Source: a bacterium Ga0077546 (GTDB lineage: Bacteria > Cyanobacteriota > Vampirovibrionia > Obscuribacterales > Obscuribacteraceae). Taken from it: 7,339 nucleotides of DNA. Shown here one piece after another: positions 7,140 to 7,339 of the stretch (its first letter is position 1; each line of letters begins with the position of its first letter). A model generated the notes under the pieces. That model saw only the letters and a list, made by a program, of their open reading frames with translations, searched no databases and was not told where the DNA came from. Where the stretch lies: positions 1 through 7,339 of the forward strand of contig LNEX01000120.1 of assembly GCA_001464165.1 (NCBI GenBank), read 5' to 3'. Both the position numbers and the translations under genes were made by a program.

Positions 7140-7143
7140 ATTA

Positions 7144-7339
7144 ATGAGTCCTAGGCCCTTTAAAAACGCAACTTTTGCCACAGCCTTTGCTTTCTTAGCG
7201 CCAACGATTGCTATCTGTGTCTCTTTCCCTTGTGCTGTATTCGCTCAGAGTTATGCTGAAAGGGGCCCAGGTGTGCGGGTTACGCAAGCTTCTGATGGTT
7301 CGCTAACCACGACTGGTGGTGAAGTCACTCTAAAGACTG
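7144..7339 (+). CDS. Exported protein, N-terminal part only
   Basis: The frame is open from ATG 7144 to the last base, giving 65 residues with no stop seen. Residues 1-34 form a Sec signal peptide: basic start (R4, K7), hydrophobic core from about 9 to 28, and a cleavage site after AVFA (31-34). The mature part visible (QSYAERGPGVRV..., then a Ser/Thr/Gly-rich stretch) has no motif I recognise, so the function is unknown. A good Shine-Dalgarno site precedes it. It is divergent from hppA, sharing the 482-bp intergenic region, and is the second exported product in the window. Confidence 0.7.
   Translation, partial: MSPRPFKNATFATAFAFLAPTIAICVSFPCAVFAQSYAERGPGVRVTQASDGSLTTTGGEVTLKT

Larger units (their letters stand above)
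6662..7143. other. Divergent intergenic region, 482 bp, no gene seen
   Basis: This stretch lies between the divergent starts of hppA and the exported-protein gene. I see no credible coding sequence; a - strand reading across 6963-7181 overlaps the downstream signal peptide and lacks coding features. The hppA-proximal half holds a direct repeat and several short inverted repeats (6718-6837). The distal half is A+T-rich and has possible promoter hexamers. No tRNA, riboswitch or known small RNA could be recognised by eye. Confidence 0.6.

Noticed and set aside
6963..7181. Possible 72-residue - strand protein
   Set aside because: It overlaps the start of the + strand exported-protein gene and has no recognisable motif or convincing coding character.

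Overview
The window is ordinary bacterial chromosome with moderate G+C. Combined traits suggest a diderm of the Cyanobacteriota/Melainabacteria side, possibly Obscuribacterales-like. These traits are a secreted protein with C-terminal SLH domains, a membrane pyrophosphatase, heptad-type short tandem repeats, and a transposase-derived protein with a DprA-like winged helix. The taxonomic placement is inference; no rRNA or tRNA is present to confirm it.

Layout, left to right. Positions 1-135 hold the tail of an unidentified + strand gene. A + strand gene (264-2708) encodes an 814-residue exported protein: signal peptide, seven ~78-residue helical repeats, then three SLH domains. It ends at a strong hairpin terminator built on a 44-nt near-perfect palindrome (2768-2815). 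Next on + is a transposase-like gene (2905-3954) split by an in-frame TAA at 3127-3129. Read through that stop, it encodes a zinc ribbon, a helix-turn-helix, a low-complexity linker, a DprA-type winged helix and an ISXO2/IS1595-like C-terminal tail. Most of the DDE catalytic core appears to be missing. A 14-bp (2 x 7) tandem repeat directly follows its stop codon.

Two - strand genes follow: a small GNAT-like protein without a recognisable acetyl-CoA loop (4049-4420), and hppA (4577-6661), a complete membrane-bound proton-pumping pyrophosphatase with the K+-independent signature. A terminator at 4506-4546 separates them, so they are probably not one operon. A 482-bp divergent intergenic region (6662-7143) carries several short direct and inverted repeats close to hppA. 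The window ends inside a + strand gene (from 7144) for an exported protein, of which only the signal peptide and about 30 further residues are visible.

The genes do not form an evident pathway. The SLH protein and the truncated 3' gene are envelope or exported products, HppA energises the inner membrane by hydrolysing PPi, and the split gene is a remnant or domesticated mobile-element protein. The most unusual items are the chimeric transposase-like gene with its in-frame stop and the repeat architecture of the SLH protein.
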